Assembly (NCBI GenBank): GCA_037962975.1 | Contig: CM075672.1 | Span: 53,514,501-53,578,500, forward strand | Length of the DNA: 64,000 bases | Source of the DNA: Clitoria ternatea | Taxonomy: Eukaryota > Streptophyta > Magnoliopsida > Fabales > Fabaceae | Reading direction: 5' to 3' | Shown: one piece after another, positions 1 through 10,650 of the stretch | Numbering within the stretch: position 1 is the first letter of the stretch | Layout: every line of letters begins with the position of its first letter | Translations under genes and position numbers: made by a program | The notes under the pieces: model-generated | Database searches by the model: none | Told to the model about the DNA's origin: nothing | The model's input: the letters and a program-made list of their open reading frames with translations, nothing else

Positions 1-1083
1 GGCCTCCCCACGGCGTCTCGAGACTCTCTTCTCTAGCTCCAACGGCTACCACGAGCTCTATTGGGATCTAGCCAGGGTTGGTAACTGGAAGTCGTTTCCC
101 TTGGGGTTCCTGACCTTCCATGGGTCACCCCACTCTTACTCATGCAACTAACACATTCATTATTACACATCATCGAGCCATGAACACCTTACAGTCGTCA
201 TTAATTCAATCAGTCGCACCAATGCATGTCACAATCGGTCATCAGACTAACAACATTGGGCAATCCAATTTAAGAACATGCACATGCATACATTTCATAG
301 TGACAACAAAGTAGATCCATCATTATCACCCACGAGCAAGCTACACCATCGCCACGAAGGTCACTATCAGAATCTAAAATCATGCATCAGTTTTAGTAAT
401 TGTGAATACATGCACACATACACAGCATCAGTTCTAATGATTATAAATACATGCACACATACACAGCATCAGTTCTAATGATTATAAATACATGCACACA
501 CACACCCACGCTCAGCAGCATGTTCATCCGGTACCGTTCTTAGACCATGCATTCGACATGCAAGCGCCCCCTACCTTTAGAAGAATCCTCAAAAACCTTT
601 TTCGTTCTTGTTGTTGGGTCCGATGTCCTTCTCCTGGTTCGTCCGGTCTTCCTTAGCTTTGTCGTATCCTGCGCCTGATTCTGGGGATGAAGTGTGGTCC
701 GTTCCCCAGTACTGCAACCAAGACCTCCAGGAGCGAAATGTAAGATAGAAGAAGAAGAAGAAGAATGGAGACGAAGAGAGGAAGTAGAGGATGAAGTGAC
801 GGAGGAGAGAGTCTGAAGAAATAGCAAGTGCGTTTCTCCCCAAGGCTCACGCTTATATATATATATATATGTGCATGCGCACAGTAAAAGAAGAGTGGGA
901 TGGGAGAGTGCGTGCCCAGCAGTCACGTGCACTCTACCCCATCCCCTGACCACCACCATTTTTAAATATTTTAATGGCTAAATCATAAGTAGTTAAATGC
1001 AATTAACAGTTATTTCTAGTTGAAATCAAGTCTTAGTGGTTTATTCTTCATTCAGCATTTAATTTTAAAACGGGGATGTTACA
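1..1083 (-). repeat. 3' LTR of the Tekay element (partial)
   Basis: This matches 7408-8490 base for base except one substitution at 230. It ends at GATGTTACA (1083), the inverted complement of the LTR terminus TGTAACATC. About 1568 bp of this LTR lie left of the window. It contains a 41-bp tandem repeat (405-510) and a (TA)n run near 854-870 that may be the TATA region. Short ORFs in it are not conserved-looking proteins. Confidence 0.95.
405..510. repeat. 41-bp tandem repeat, about 2.5 copies, inside LTR
   Basis: Copies start at 405, 446 and 487, each opening with AATACATGCACACA; the third is partial and runs into a CA-rich stretch. The same array is present at 7812-7917 in the other LTR, as expected from copying during reverse transcription. 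Confidence 0.9.
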
Positions 1084-1105
1084 GTTCTCCCCCACTGAAA
1101 AAGAA
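1084..1105 (-). other. Polypurine tract of the Tekay element
   Basis: The minus strand reads CAGTGGGGGAGAAC immediately before the 3' LTR start TGTAACATC. This is the expected place and composition for the RNase H-resistant primer of plus-strand DNA synthesis. Confidence 0.85.
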
Positions 1106-1120
1106 TTTCGTCCCCGAAAT

Positions 1121-4100
1121 TCAGTCGGTACTTACGTAGGTAAACAATTCGGGGTACTGCTGTCGCATGGCGTCTTCGCGTTCCCACGTGTAGGAGGTGG
1201 CCTTGCCTTGCTGCCACTCCACCTTAACTAGCCTTACGTTCTTGCTTCTTAAGCGCTTTACCGATTGATCCACGATTCCAACCGGTGTAGTCACAGTGGT
1301 TAGGTCTTCCTTGATCTCTACCTCGTCGTCAGGCATCGTGTGGCTGGGATCATGCAAATACTTTCTTAGTTGAGACACGTGAAAAACGTTGTGTAATCGG
1401 GACAAGTGAGTTGGTAATGCGAGGCGGTATGCCACGGAGCCAATCCGTTCTACTACCTCATAAGGTCCGATGTAGCGAGGGCTTAACTTTCCACTTTTTA
1501 AGGCTCGTCCAACTCCTTTACTCGGAGAGGTTCTCAGAAACACTCGATCTCCGACTTGAAATTCCAATGGCTTGATGCGTTTGTCATGGTAGCTCTTCTG
1601 CCTGTCTTGTGATGCTTTCATCTTCTCCCTTATTACTCGGATCTGTTCTGTGGTTTGCTTCACGATGTCTGGTCCCAATAGTAGACTTTCACCCGCTTCC
1701 GACCAACAGAGTGGGGTTCGGCATCTACGCCCATATAACGCCTCGTAAGGTGCCATGCCAATGCTGTGATGATGGCTGTTGTTGTACGTAAACTCGATCA
1801 GGGGAAGGTACTGCTCCCAGTCCCCACCGTACTCTAACACACACGCTCTCAATAAGTCTTCTAGACTCTGAATCGTTCGTTCGGATTGTCCATCTGATTG
1901 GGGGTGGTAGGCAGAACTAAGCCAAAGCTTCGTCCCCAGTTCTTGATGCATGCTGGTCCAAAACCTGGACGTAAATCTAGGGTCCCTATCCGATACGATG
2001 GAAGTAGGTATGCCATGCAGCCGGATAACTTCTTGAATGTAGATTCGAGCCAACTTATGCAATGGGTACCTCATATTTACAGGTAAGAAGTGTGCACTCT
2101 TCGTCAATCTGTCAACAATGACCCAAATGGCATCATGGCCCGCTCGGTTTTTGGGTAATCCCATGATAAAATCCATCGCAATTGAGTCCCATTTCCACAC
2201 GGGGATCTCTAGAGGCTGCATTGCACCGTACGGTTTTTGGTGCTCTACCTTCGATTTCTGACAAGTCATACACCGGGTCACGTACTCCGCCACATCCTTC
2301 TTTAGTCCGGGCCACCAAAACTGTCTCCTCAAGTCGTGGTACATTTTCGTGGTTCCTGGGTGAATGCTGAGTAGGCTTTTGTGGGCTTCATCAAGCACCA
2401 TTCTTCTCAATCTTCCTTCACTTGGTATGTATATCCTGTTTCTCACCCGGAAGATCCCATCTGACCCTTCTGCCAAGGATAAATCCTTTCCTTTGGCTTG
2501 AATTTCCTTCATTTCAGCTAGGTAAAAGTCCGCCTGTTGCTGTTCGTACACGGATTTTAAGAATTCGTTGGCAATCCTCAACGTACCGATTGTCATCTTC
2601 TGAGAGGAAGGGGCGTCAACATGCAAGTTCATGTCTCGGAACCGCTCCAACAACTCAACTTCTTTTGCCATCATGGCTGCTATGTGGAAGGATTTTCGGC
2701 TCAATGCGTCTGCTACGACATTTGCCTTACCTGGGTGGTATTTCAACTCGAAATCATAGTCCTTCAAAAACTCAATCCATCTTCTCTGCCTCATGTTCAG
2801 CTCCTTTTGGTCGAATAGGTATTTGAGGCTCTTATGATCGCTGTACACTTCAAATTTGGATCCGTACAAGTAATGCCTCCAAATTTTCAATGCAAAAACT
2901 ACTGCTGCCAACTCCAAGTCATGAGTCGGATAATGCTGTTCGTGGGGTCTCAATTGTCGAGAGGCATATGCTATCACTCGATCCTTCTGCATGAGTACAC
3001 ATCCTAATCCGAGTCCGGACGCGTCACAATAGACCACGAAGCTTTCTCGTAACTCAGGTAATGCCAACACCGGAGCAGTTGTTAACTTATTCTTCAGTTC
3101 TTGGAAGTTGCTCTCACACTCCGGACTCCATACAAAAGGAACGTTCTTCCGAGTCAATTTAGTCAAGGGTAATGCCAACTTAGAAAAACCTTCGATGAAC
3201 CTTCTATAATAACCTGCCAAGCCCATAAAACTCCTTATTTCCGAGATCGACCTGGGCCTTTCCCATGCCATTACAGCAGCTACCTTCGCAGGATCCACCG
3301 AGACGCCTCGCTTGGAGATCACATGCCCGAGGAAGTGGATCTCATCCATCCAGAATTCGCACTTCGAGAGCTTTGCAAACAATTGTTTCTCCCTCAACAC
3401 TTGGAGTACCGTCCTGAGATGTCCTTCATGTTCCTCAGATGTCTTAGAATAAACTAGAATATCATCGATGAAGACAACGACAAACCGATCTAAGAAGGAG
3501 TGGAATATGCTGTTCATGTAATTCATGAAAACAGCAGGGGCGTTTGTCACACCGAACGGCATCACTACATACTCATAGTGACCATACCTGGTCCTAAAGG
3601 CAGTTTTAGGAATATCCGAGTCCTTCACTCGGATTTGGTGATATCCTGATCGTAAGTCGATTTTCGAGAAGACTGAGGCTCCACGCAGCTGGTCAATTAA
3701 ATCATCAATTCTAGGCAGTGGGTATCGATTCTTAATTGTGAGCTTATTAAGCTGTCGATAATCTATACAAAGTCTCATGCTGCCATCCTTCTTCTTAACA
3801 AGTAGCACAGGTGCGCCCCAAGGTGACACGCTTGGTCTAATGAACTGCTTCTCAAGTAACTCATCCACTTGTTTCTTCAACTCTACCAATTCAGTTGAGG
3901 ACATTCTGTAGGGTGCACTGGAGACCGGTTCGGCTCCAGGGATCAAGTCTATAGAGAATTCAACTTCTCTATTGGGAGGCACACTCGGGACGTCTTCTGG
4001 GAACACTTCCGGGAACTCGCAGACAACCGGAATTTCGTTCACTAGGGTCTCACTCTCATCTTTGGTTAGACAAAGCACCATAAATAGTTGGGTTATACCT

Positions 4101-5551
4101 AGTGCCGAGCCATCTTCAGTGGGTTGTTTTGGGAAAACTATCCCTCGGTTTCTACAATCTACTAATACCTTATTGGCTGAAAGCCAATCTATTCCAAGCA
4201 CAATATCAAGACCCTTTAAGGGCATGCAAATCAGATCGAAGATGAAACTCCGATCATACAGCTCAAACGCTACATTTTTACATATTGACGATGTGAATAC
4301 ACTAGGGCCAGTGGGGCTGGCCACTTCTAAAGTCCGGTTCATAGACACAGTTGGTAGCTTCAACCGTTTCACGCACTCATCAGCTATAAAAGAATGGGTT
4401 GCTCCCGAATCGAAAACAACATTAAGCATATTCGTTCCAAGTGAGCACTTACATTGTACTAGATCGTTTGCTGGTGCAACATCCTCTGCATTGATGGTGT
4501 AGATCCTTCCTGTCGCTGTTGGGCCGGTGTTCCTTTCTCGGCTGTTCGGGGTACGGATCATATTTCCTCTGGTTCCGTTGCCTCTGCCACCAGGTCGTTG
4601 GTTGTCATTCACTCTGGTTCGATCTTGAAATCCTCCTTGACGCACATTGGTGTTTGCCTGGCGGAGTTGGGGGCAGTCCGGGCGAACGTGTCCTTTCTCT
4701 CCGCAGTGGTAGCATTTAACATTTGTATCATTGCATTCCTTAGCAAAATGATCACCGCCGCATTTAAAGCATCCGCCATACCTTGGCCGTCCACTCATCT
4801 GTCTCCCTCGGTCATCATGGTTCTGATATCTGGTGAAAGGTTCATTCCTCCTCACGTTCCCTGGCCTCTTGAAACGTGATTGCTGAGGCCTCAGGTGCTG
4901 ATTGGCTCTGCTGCACTGGCCCGAATGGGCCCTGTCATCCTCTTCGAATATTCTACACTTGTTCACTAAGGCAGGGAAACTCCGGATTTCATGGTATCTG
5001 CAGGCCCTCTTAACATCCGATCTCAGTCCGTTCTCAAACTTAAGACACTTGGAGTGCTCCGTTCCTGGCTGCTGGAAGGGCGGATAGAATAGGCACAATT
5101 CCTCAAATCTGGTCGCGTATTCTTCCACAGTCATGGAGCCCTGTTTTAACTCCATAAACTCCAGCTCTTTCCGACTCCTCACTGTGTCGGGAAAGTATTT
5201 GTCTAGGAAGCAGGCCTCGAAATCGTTCCACGTCAGTTGATTATCATCTTCGGGGAATCGGCTCCTAGCTATCTTCCACCAATTCTCCGCTTCATCTCGC
5301 AGCATATACACTGCGCATTCCACCTTCTGGGCTTCGGTACAGCGAAGACCCCTAAAAATTCTCTCTAATTCCTGAGTCCACTTGAACGCCGCCTCAGGGT
5401 TCCGTCCTCCTAAGAATTCACTCGGCTTCCTCTTCAGGAAGCGGTCCAGCACATGGCCATCCTCAGGTTGAGTTTGGCCTTGCCTTTCAAACACATCAGC
5501 AAAGCGTTGGAATGCTGTGGCTATAGCCTCCATACTTTGACGATGCGCCAT
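1121..5551 (-). CDS. gag-pol: Intact Gag-Pol polyprotein, Tekay-clade chromovirus (1476 aa)
   Basis: This single uninterrupted ORF encodes all proteins for retrotransposition. Approximate residues are: Gag capsid domain 40-200; two CCHC zinc knuckles near 260 and 280 (CFKCGGDHFAKEC and CYHCGEKGHVRPDC); aspartic protease with DSGATHSF near 382; reverse transcriptase with catalytic FIDDILVYS near 697; RNase H with CDASGLG near 841; integrase with an HHCC zinc finger ending CMTC near 1096 and DDE residues in MDF (about 1126), SDRDPRF (about 1188) and SERTIQ (about 1226). The last 60 residues (VKVEW...TWERED...YPELF) match the chromodomain-like tail of Tekay elements, which in this clade is thought to guide integration to heterochromatin. 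The start is the first ATG after the primer site, opening MAHRQSMEA. All catalytic motifs are present, so the protein looks functional; activity itself is not shown. Confidence 0.97.
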   Translation of the reverse strand: MAHRQSMEAIATAFQRFADVFERQGQTQPEDGHVLDRFLKRKPSEFLGGRNPEAAFKWTQELERIFRGLRCTEAQKVECAVYMLRDEAENWWKIARSRFPEDDNQLTWNDFEACFLDKYFPDTVRSRKELEFMELKQGSMTVEEYATRFEELCLFYPPFQQPGTEHSKCLKFENGLRSDVKRACRYHEIRSFPALVNKCRIFEEDDRAHSGQCSRANQHLRPQQSRFKRPGNVRRNEPFTRYQNHDDRGRQMSGRPRYGGCFKCGGDHFAKECNDTNVKCYHCGEKGHVRPDCPQLRQANTNVRQGGFQDRTRVNDNQRPGGRGNGTRGNMIRTPNSRERNTGPTATGRIYTINAEDVAPANDLVQCKCSLGTNMLNVVFDSGATHSFIADECVKRLKLPTVSMNRTLEVASPTGPSVFTSSICKNVAFELYDRSFIFDLICMPLKGLDIVLGIDWLSANKVLVDCRNRGIVFPKQPTEDGSALGITQLFMVLCLTKDESETLVNEIPVVCEFPEVFPEDVPSVPPNREVEFSIDLIPGAEPVSSAPYRMSSTELVELKKQVDELLEKQFIRPSVSPWGAPVLLVKKKDGSMRLCIDYRQLNKLTIKNRYPLPRIDDLIDQLRGASVFSKIDLRSGYHQIRVKDSDIPKTAFRTRYGHYEYVVMPFGVTNAPAVFMNYMNSIFHSFLDRFVVVFIDDILVYSKTSEEHEGHLRTVLQVLREKQLFAKLSKCEFWMDEIHFLGHVISKRGVSVDPAKVAAVMAWERPRSISEIRSFMGLAGYYRRFIEGFSKLALPLTKLTRKNVPFVWSPECESNFQELKNKLTTAPVLALPELRESFVVYCDASGLGLGCVLMQKDRVIAYASRQLRPHEQHYPTHDLELAAVVFALKIWRHYLYGSKFEVYSDHKSLKYLFDQKELNMRQRRWIEFLKDYDFELKYHPGKANVVADALSRKSFHIAAMMAKEVELLERFRDMNLHVDAPSSQKMTIGTLRIANEFLKSVYEQQQADFYLAEMKEIQAKGKDLSLAEGSDGIFRVRNRIYIPSEGRLRRMVLDEAHKSLLSIHPGTTKMYHDLRRQFWWPGLKKDVAEYVTRCMTCQKSKVEHQKPYGAMQPLEIPVWKWDSIAMDFIMGLPKNRAGHDAIWVIVDRLTKSAHFLPVNMRYPLHKLARIYIQEVIRLHGIPTSIVSDRDPRFTSRFWTSMHQELGTKLWLSSAYHPQSDGQSERTIQSLEDLLRACVLEYGGDWEQYLPLIEFTYNNSHHHSIGMAPYEALYGRRCRTPLCWSEAGESLLLGPDIVKQTTEQIRVIREKMKASQDRQKSYHDKRIKPLEFQVGDRVFLRTSPSKGVGRALKSGKLSPRYIGPYEVVERIGSVAYRLALPTHLSRLHNVFHVSQLRKYLHDPSHTMPDDEVEIKEDLTTVTTPVGIVDQSVKRLRSKNVRLVKVEWQQGKATSYTWEREDAMRQQYPELFTYVSTD

Positions 5552-5839
5552 TCCTTATCCTGAAATTGACATTTAAGGATAAGTATACGGAGCCACTTAC
5601 TACCGATCTAGTTATTAGTCCAACAATTAATAGCTTAGCACATTATGTCATTCGCCTAAGTCATACACACAATCGGACTAGGGGAAAAACAACCCCTTGT
5701 CCTCAAGTCAATCATCAATCAGGTTCAACTATCATCAGAACAATTTTCAACCAATCAAGCAGAAAGACACACACACCACTGCTTACACTTGGTAAGCATA
5801 CTTTGGCCTTGGACTTTTCGGTCCGCTCTGATACCAAAA
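5552..5839 (-). other. Untranslated leader of the Tekay element
   Basis: About 290 bp lie between the 5' LTR and the gag ATG. Apart from the primer site at its LTR end I see no feature in it. On the opposite strand a 92-codon ORF runs through it and looks like chance. Confidence 0.7.
5825..5836 (-). other. Primer binding site, tRNA-iMet
   Basis: The minus strand reads TGGTATCAGAGC, complementary to the 3' end of plant initiator tRNA-Met. Three bases separate it from the LTR edge at 5840. This is the usual primer in chromoviruses. Confidence 0.93.
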
Positions 5840-5984
5840 TGTAACACCCTAATCATTTGCAACTAATAATTCCAAAAATATGAGAAAATTTTTCATAAAA
5901 CAGTCACGCAACAATTGATATAGAAGGGAGCAGGCAGGGAGGAAACGAGGAGCATTCACTCACATATAGCAACTTACAGAGAAG

Positions 5985-6720
5985 CTAACTGGGGCCGGCT
6001 CAATGGGTTTATCGCAACACATCAACACTAGGGCGGATTGCTCAACACCGTTTATTCGCTCAGACGGGGTCTTACACCGTCCAGGCGGAGTATGGTAATA
6101 CAGCAGCGGATAGAGGAGATTTCGCACTGAGGCTTCCCTTCAAGAAATACTGGTCACTCAACAGGAGGAATAGATAAGGGAAATATGTTGACACATTTAC
6201 ACGCGTAGCATTTGGTGGAAAGGCGAAGTTAGAAACATCCTACTTGGCTAGACGGGGTATATTTATCTTGGGCGGGCTGTCCTAGTTACTTGGGCGAGGT
6301 ATGACGCCGCCTAAACGAAATCTACATAACGCCTCTTTAGCACAACTACAGGGTAATTTCCTCCATCGGGTATAGACAAGGGTTCACTAAGTAAATCCTC
6401 ACACTCGCCTTTCACTCAGAAAAATGAGAAGTTACAGGGTACATATACGTTAGTAGGTTGTGGAGAAAGGAGGGATCTGAACCTATTCCACCCAGCTCAA
6501 CTGAGTATGACAACGCCTGGGCGGGCTTAGCCATAACGACCAATTCGGGGTCAACATCGGGGTCTGGATTGTGTTAGCATCGCAACGGATAGGAAAGGAA
6601 AATGGTCGATATCTCGCTCTGGTAATTACTCGCTTCAGCGTGAGTCCTCGCGCTTGGGCGAATTGCTCCCACACTTTGGGCGGGGTACGACTCCGCCCAG
6701 CGTATCCGACATGAATTTTT
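5985..6720. repeat. GC-rich near-palindromic motif array in the Tekay 5' LTR
   Basis: Irregularly spaced variants of CTTGGGCGGGGTA and its complement (GACTCCGCCCAGCG) recur roughly nine times in otherwise AT-balanced DNA; examples lie near 6090, 6268, 6293, 6520, 6655, 6670 and 6690. The array sits in the primer-proximal third of the LTR, as do the CGCTTGAGCG arrays of other Tekay-like LTRs here. Confidence 0.7.
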
Positions 6721-8261
6721 CCTAAGACAATTATCGATTCACTCAGACTTGGCTATAACCTGCTCGATCATATCGTCCCTGCGTATCCATTAAAGCACAA
6801 TTATAAAACAAGGCAGCACATAGCATCACACACACCCAAAACCATACATCCATATATACATAAAAGTGTGTGTCAATATTTACAATACAAAATTGGACTT
6901 CTCCTTGCCCGTAAAGTTCTATTCATTCCCCAAAACATTAACACCCGGTATGAGCCAGTCCGGGCTTCATCTAACAACGCCTTAATTAAACCTTCGAAAT
7001 GCATCAGCACTCCGCCCAGCATTCCAGCTCTGCTTCTGATCTTCCTCACGAGAGACATTCACTGAAAATGGCCACTGCAGGGGTGAGCTTTTACATGTAA
7101 AATGATACTCACAGACTCGGTATCGGCGTCAGTACACGCTCCTGTTATCACTCAGCCTTTCTCAAGTAACCAAAATCATACAATTCAGCAATATTCATGA
7201 CACACATGATTCACAGAATTTATTCCACATCTAAACATATATTCATGCATTTAGAATCGTACACATGCACATACATAGATTTGTACATCACCACCATCAG
7301 CCTTATTTCTATATGCATGTCTGCGGATCCGACTCGGGTAAAGACTCTCAGTTACGGCCCCCTTTTTCTTTTGGCCCCTCGTCCCTCAGCTCTTACCATG
7401 TGGCACCGGCCTCCCCACGGCGTCTCGAGACTCTCTTCTCTAGCTCCAACGGCTACCACGAGCTCTATTGGGATCTAGCCAGGGTTGGTAACTGGAAGTC
7501 GTTTCCCTTGGGGTTCCTGACCTTCCATGGGTCACCCCACTCTTACTCATGCAACTAACACATTCATTATTACACATCATCGAGCCATGAACACCTTACA
7601 GTCGTCATTAATTCAATCAGTCGCACCAATGCATGTTACAATCGGTCATCAGACTAACAACATTGGGCAATCCAATTTAAGAACATGCACATGCATACAT
7701 TTCATAGTGACAACAAAGTAGATCCATCATTATCACCCACGAGCAAGCTACACCATCGCCACGAAGGTCACTATCAGAATCTAAAATCATGCATCAGTTT
7801 TAGTAATTGTGAATACATGCACACATACACAGCATCAGTTCTAATGATTATAAATACATGCACACATACACAGCATCAGTTCTAATGATTATAAATACAT
7901 GCACACACACACCCACGCTCAGCAGCATGTTCATCCGGTACCGTTCTTAGACCATGCATTCGACATGCAAGCGCCCCCTACCTTTAGAAGAATCCTCAAA
8001 AACCTTTTTCGTTCTTGTTGTTGGGTCCGATGTCCTTCTCCTGGTTCGTCCGGTCTTCCTTAGCTTTGTCGTATCCTGCGCCTGATTCTGGGGATGAAGT
8101 GTGGTCCGTTCCCCAGTACTGCAACCAAGACCTCCAGGAGCGAAATGTAAGATAGAAGAAGAAGAAGAAGAATGGAGACGAAGAGAGGAAGTAGAGGATG
8201 AAGTGACGGAGGAGAGAGTCTGAAGAAATAGCAAGTGCGTTTCTCCCCAAGGCTCACGCTT

Positions 8262-8278
8262 ATATATATATATATATG
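8262..8278 (-). promoter_or_regulatory. Candidate TATA box of the Tekay 5' LTR
   Basis: The minus strand has a (TA)n run ending TATATAAG about 220 bp downstream of the LTR start. It would drive the genomic transcript. The copy in the other LTR has the same length. A simple TA repeat could mimic a TATA box, so the call is tentative. Confidence 0.45.
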
Positions 8279-8490
8279 TGCATGCGCACAGTAAAAGAAG
8301 AGTGGGATGGGAGAGTGCGTGCCCAGCAGTCACGTGCACTCTACCCCATCCCCTGACCACCACCATTTTTAAATATTTTAATGGCTAAATCATAAGTAGT
8401 TAAATGCAATTAACAGTTATTTCTAGTTGAAATCAAGTCTTAGTGGTTTATTCTTCATTCAGCATTTAATTTTAAAACGGGGATGTTACA

Positions 8491-9765
8491 TTTTTCACTT
8501 GGATTTTTCATTCAGAAACTATTCCTTAATCCTTTTTGAATTATTAAGATATTATAATTATCATTATTGGTCTTTTCCTTTTATTATTAATATTATTCGT
8601 ATTATTATTATTATTGTTATTCTTATTATTATAATTAGTATTATTGTTGTAGATATCCTTAATGTTTTAATTATAAGTGATTAAATAAGGATTATATTAT
8701 TTTACTCTTTATACAAAGTATAATTTCAACTAAGAAATAACCGATATATTTTACGAATGAGATAATGCAACGTCTTGCAACATCTGAATGGTTGATGGGA
8801 TTCAAGAGCTTATGAATAAATATGGTGAGACTGGAATCACATAAATACCCAATAATCAAAGATAAAAAGAATGCATTTCACATCATGAAAATATTTTGAA
8901 AGGAGAAGAGAATCTAGAGCATACACTTGGTACGGTGGAGGACACTCACGTTCGATCTCAGTAGAAGAATCTTGGGAGTACAATTGGAACGGAAACCCAA
9001 TGGCATCAGAGTCGCGCCTGATAGCCGGGTAAGACGATGCAATTCTAGTGTACTTTGACTAAATGACGGAGTGTAACTATGATCGCAGGGACCCAAGTCC
9101 TAAAAATATATAAATCAATGATGAGAACCAATGAGTTCATTTGTACCTTATGAAAATGGGAGCTTGGGCGGACCCTGATCGCTCTAGATTGGAATGGAGA
9201 TATTCCAAAGAATGAGATGAAGATGAATTAAATTATTAGGCCCACATGCATCATGAGACTTAATCAAGATAAATCATAATAAACCCTACTCATGCATTTC
9301 TATGACAATATTTGTTTATTATAGGTATAAGTATGTTAATTGCATGATTTATGTGATATTATCTGTTGACTGGATTATGTCCGCACCGGGTAACCTTCAG
9401 GGTCTTGGGTTATACTCACCCTTACTGTTGACAATTTTTAGAGGAATTAGGAAATCAAGAATCGAGTATGAAGAACAGCAATATGCTGAACCCACTAAGA
9501 ATGTTCATTAAAAGTAGGATATCCGTAGTTGAATAATAAGACCATGGATGATTGTATAAATATTAAGGGTGCCTGCGTGCCCCATTCTGTTAAGAGTACA
9601 ATTACTTACAGTTTGTGAATGACTATGTGAATTATATACTATTTGCTTCCACTGATCTGCCATCTTTTTATTTTGAAAAAAAATATTCACTTTTTATGAA
9701 AACTGTTAACACTCTTAGTTAAATAGGATGATCCTATAGAAGGGTTGTCTTATCTAACCGAGGGT
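8491..9765. other. Unassigned AT-rich DNA, possible LTR remnant
   Basis: No coding region is supported. The right end (about 9757-9766) reads GGGTGTTACA, which resembles an LTR terminus and abuts Ogre-type coding remnants, so part of this stretch may be an old LTR truncated by the Tekay insertion at 8490. 8560-8680 is a low-complexity ATT-rich tract. Confidence 0.35.
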
Positions 9766-10650
9766 GTTACACTCCTCCTTTGTTTTGGATTTAGCAATCA
9801 TGTCATCAACATAAACCTCGACCTCTTTCTGCATCATATCATGTAAAAGTGTCACCATGGCTCTTTGATAGGTTTCCCCAATATTTTTTACTCTGAAAGG
9901 CATTACCTTTTGATAGAAAGTTCCCCATAGAGTAATGAAAGTGGTCTTTTCCATATCTTCTTTGACCAGCTTGATTTGGTTTTACCCTGAGAATCCATCC
10001 ATTAAGGAAAAGAAGGCATGAGGGGCGGTGTTATCCACCAAAACATCTATGTGAGGAAGGGGAAAGTCATCTTTAGGACTAGCACAGTTCAAATCTCAAT
10101 AGTCCATACATATACACACTTTTGCATCTTTCTTGGGCACTGGCACAATGTCGTCACCAATTCAGAGTAAATGGCAACTGCTAAGAATCCAACATCAAAC
10201 TACTTTTGAACATCCTCTTTAATTTTCAAGAACATTTCCAATTTCGTTATTCTTAAATTTTGCTTTATCGGATGACATTCAAGTTTCAAGGGTAGCCTAT
10301 GTTCTACAATACTTTCATCAAGACCAATCATATCATGGTATGACTATGCAAAAATATCAACAAACTCAACCAAAAGTTAGACTAAGTTTGTATACTTTTC
10401 CTCCTTCATCATTGTACTAATCTTTACTTCATATTTAGTTCACAGGTTGATTGTTTCAACCACCTTTTGATGAGGAACTATTTCCCTATCTTCCTAGACC
10501 ACCAACCTTTTCAATTCAGTAGGAAGTTCCCATTCAATCTAATTTTCCTCAATTTGGTTAACGGGTTTATCAAAGTCATAATTTATAGACAGTTGACAGT
10601 TATTTTCAAGGACATTATTTTAGGACCTGGATTTATTTAAAAAGCATAAT
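9766..10650 (-). pseudogene. Decayed Tat/Ogre-type reverse transcriptase fragment
   Basis: On the minus strand, broken frames read through typical Tat/Ogre Ty3/gypsy reverse transcriptase. From about 10480 down, segments include VEFVDIFA, HRLPLKLECHP, DDFPLPHIDVLVDNTA and DMEKTTFITLWGTF. The catalytic box appears as VYVDDMIAKS near 9800. Several in-frame stops interrupt it; the longest clean piece is 66 codons (9754-9954). No LTR can be paired with it here. Its sequence differs clearly from the Tekay and Athila enzymes in the window, so it is a separate older insertion. Confidence 0.85.

Larger units (their letters stand above)
1..8490 (-). mobile_element. Tekay-clade Ty3/gypsy LTR retrotransposon, young, left end outside window
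   Basis: The element reads on the minus strand in the order 5' LTR (5840-8490), primer site, gag-pol (5551-1121), polypurine tract and 3' LTR (1083 down to 1 and beyond the window). From the complete right LTR (2651 bp) and a 4756 bp internal region, the full length should be about 10.06 kb. The 1083 bp present from both LTRs are collinear with an offset of 7407, and by eye I saw one substitution (C at 230, T at 7637). Long LTRs, the iMet primer site and a chromodomain-like C-terminus place it in the Tekay (Del) group of chromoviruses. The single intact ORF and near-identical LTRs indicate a recent insertion. Its target duplication cannot be checked because the left flank is missing; the right flank begins with a run of T. 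Confidence 0.95.
5840..8490 (-). repeat. 5' LTR of the Tekay element, complete (2651 bp)
   Basis: In plus coordinates it begins TGTAACACCC beside the primer site and ends GATGTTACA at 8490. In element orientation it runs TGTAACATC...GGGTGTTACA, so it has TG...CA ends. A TATA-like run sits about 215-230 bp inside its 5' end. Its primer-proximal part (about 5985-6720) holds GC-rich motif copies. The length is typical of Tekay LTRs. Confidence 0.95.

Noticed and set aside
540..959. 139-codon minus-strand ORF in the Tekay LTR, present again at 7947-8366
   Set aside because: It is duplicated only because both LTRs are identical. The composition is low-complexity and it spans the TATA region; no protein family is recognisable.
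3972..4502. Plus-strand ORFs opposite the Tekay gag-pol (e.g. 176 codons here, 2422-2826)
   Set aside because: They are antisense shadows of a strongly coding minus strand and show no protein features.
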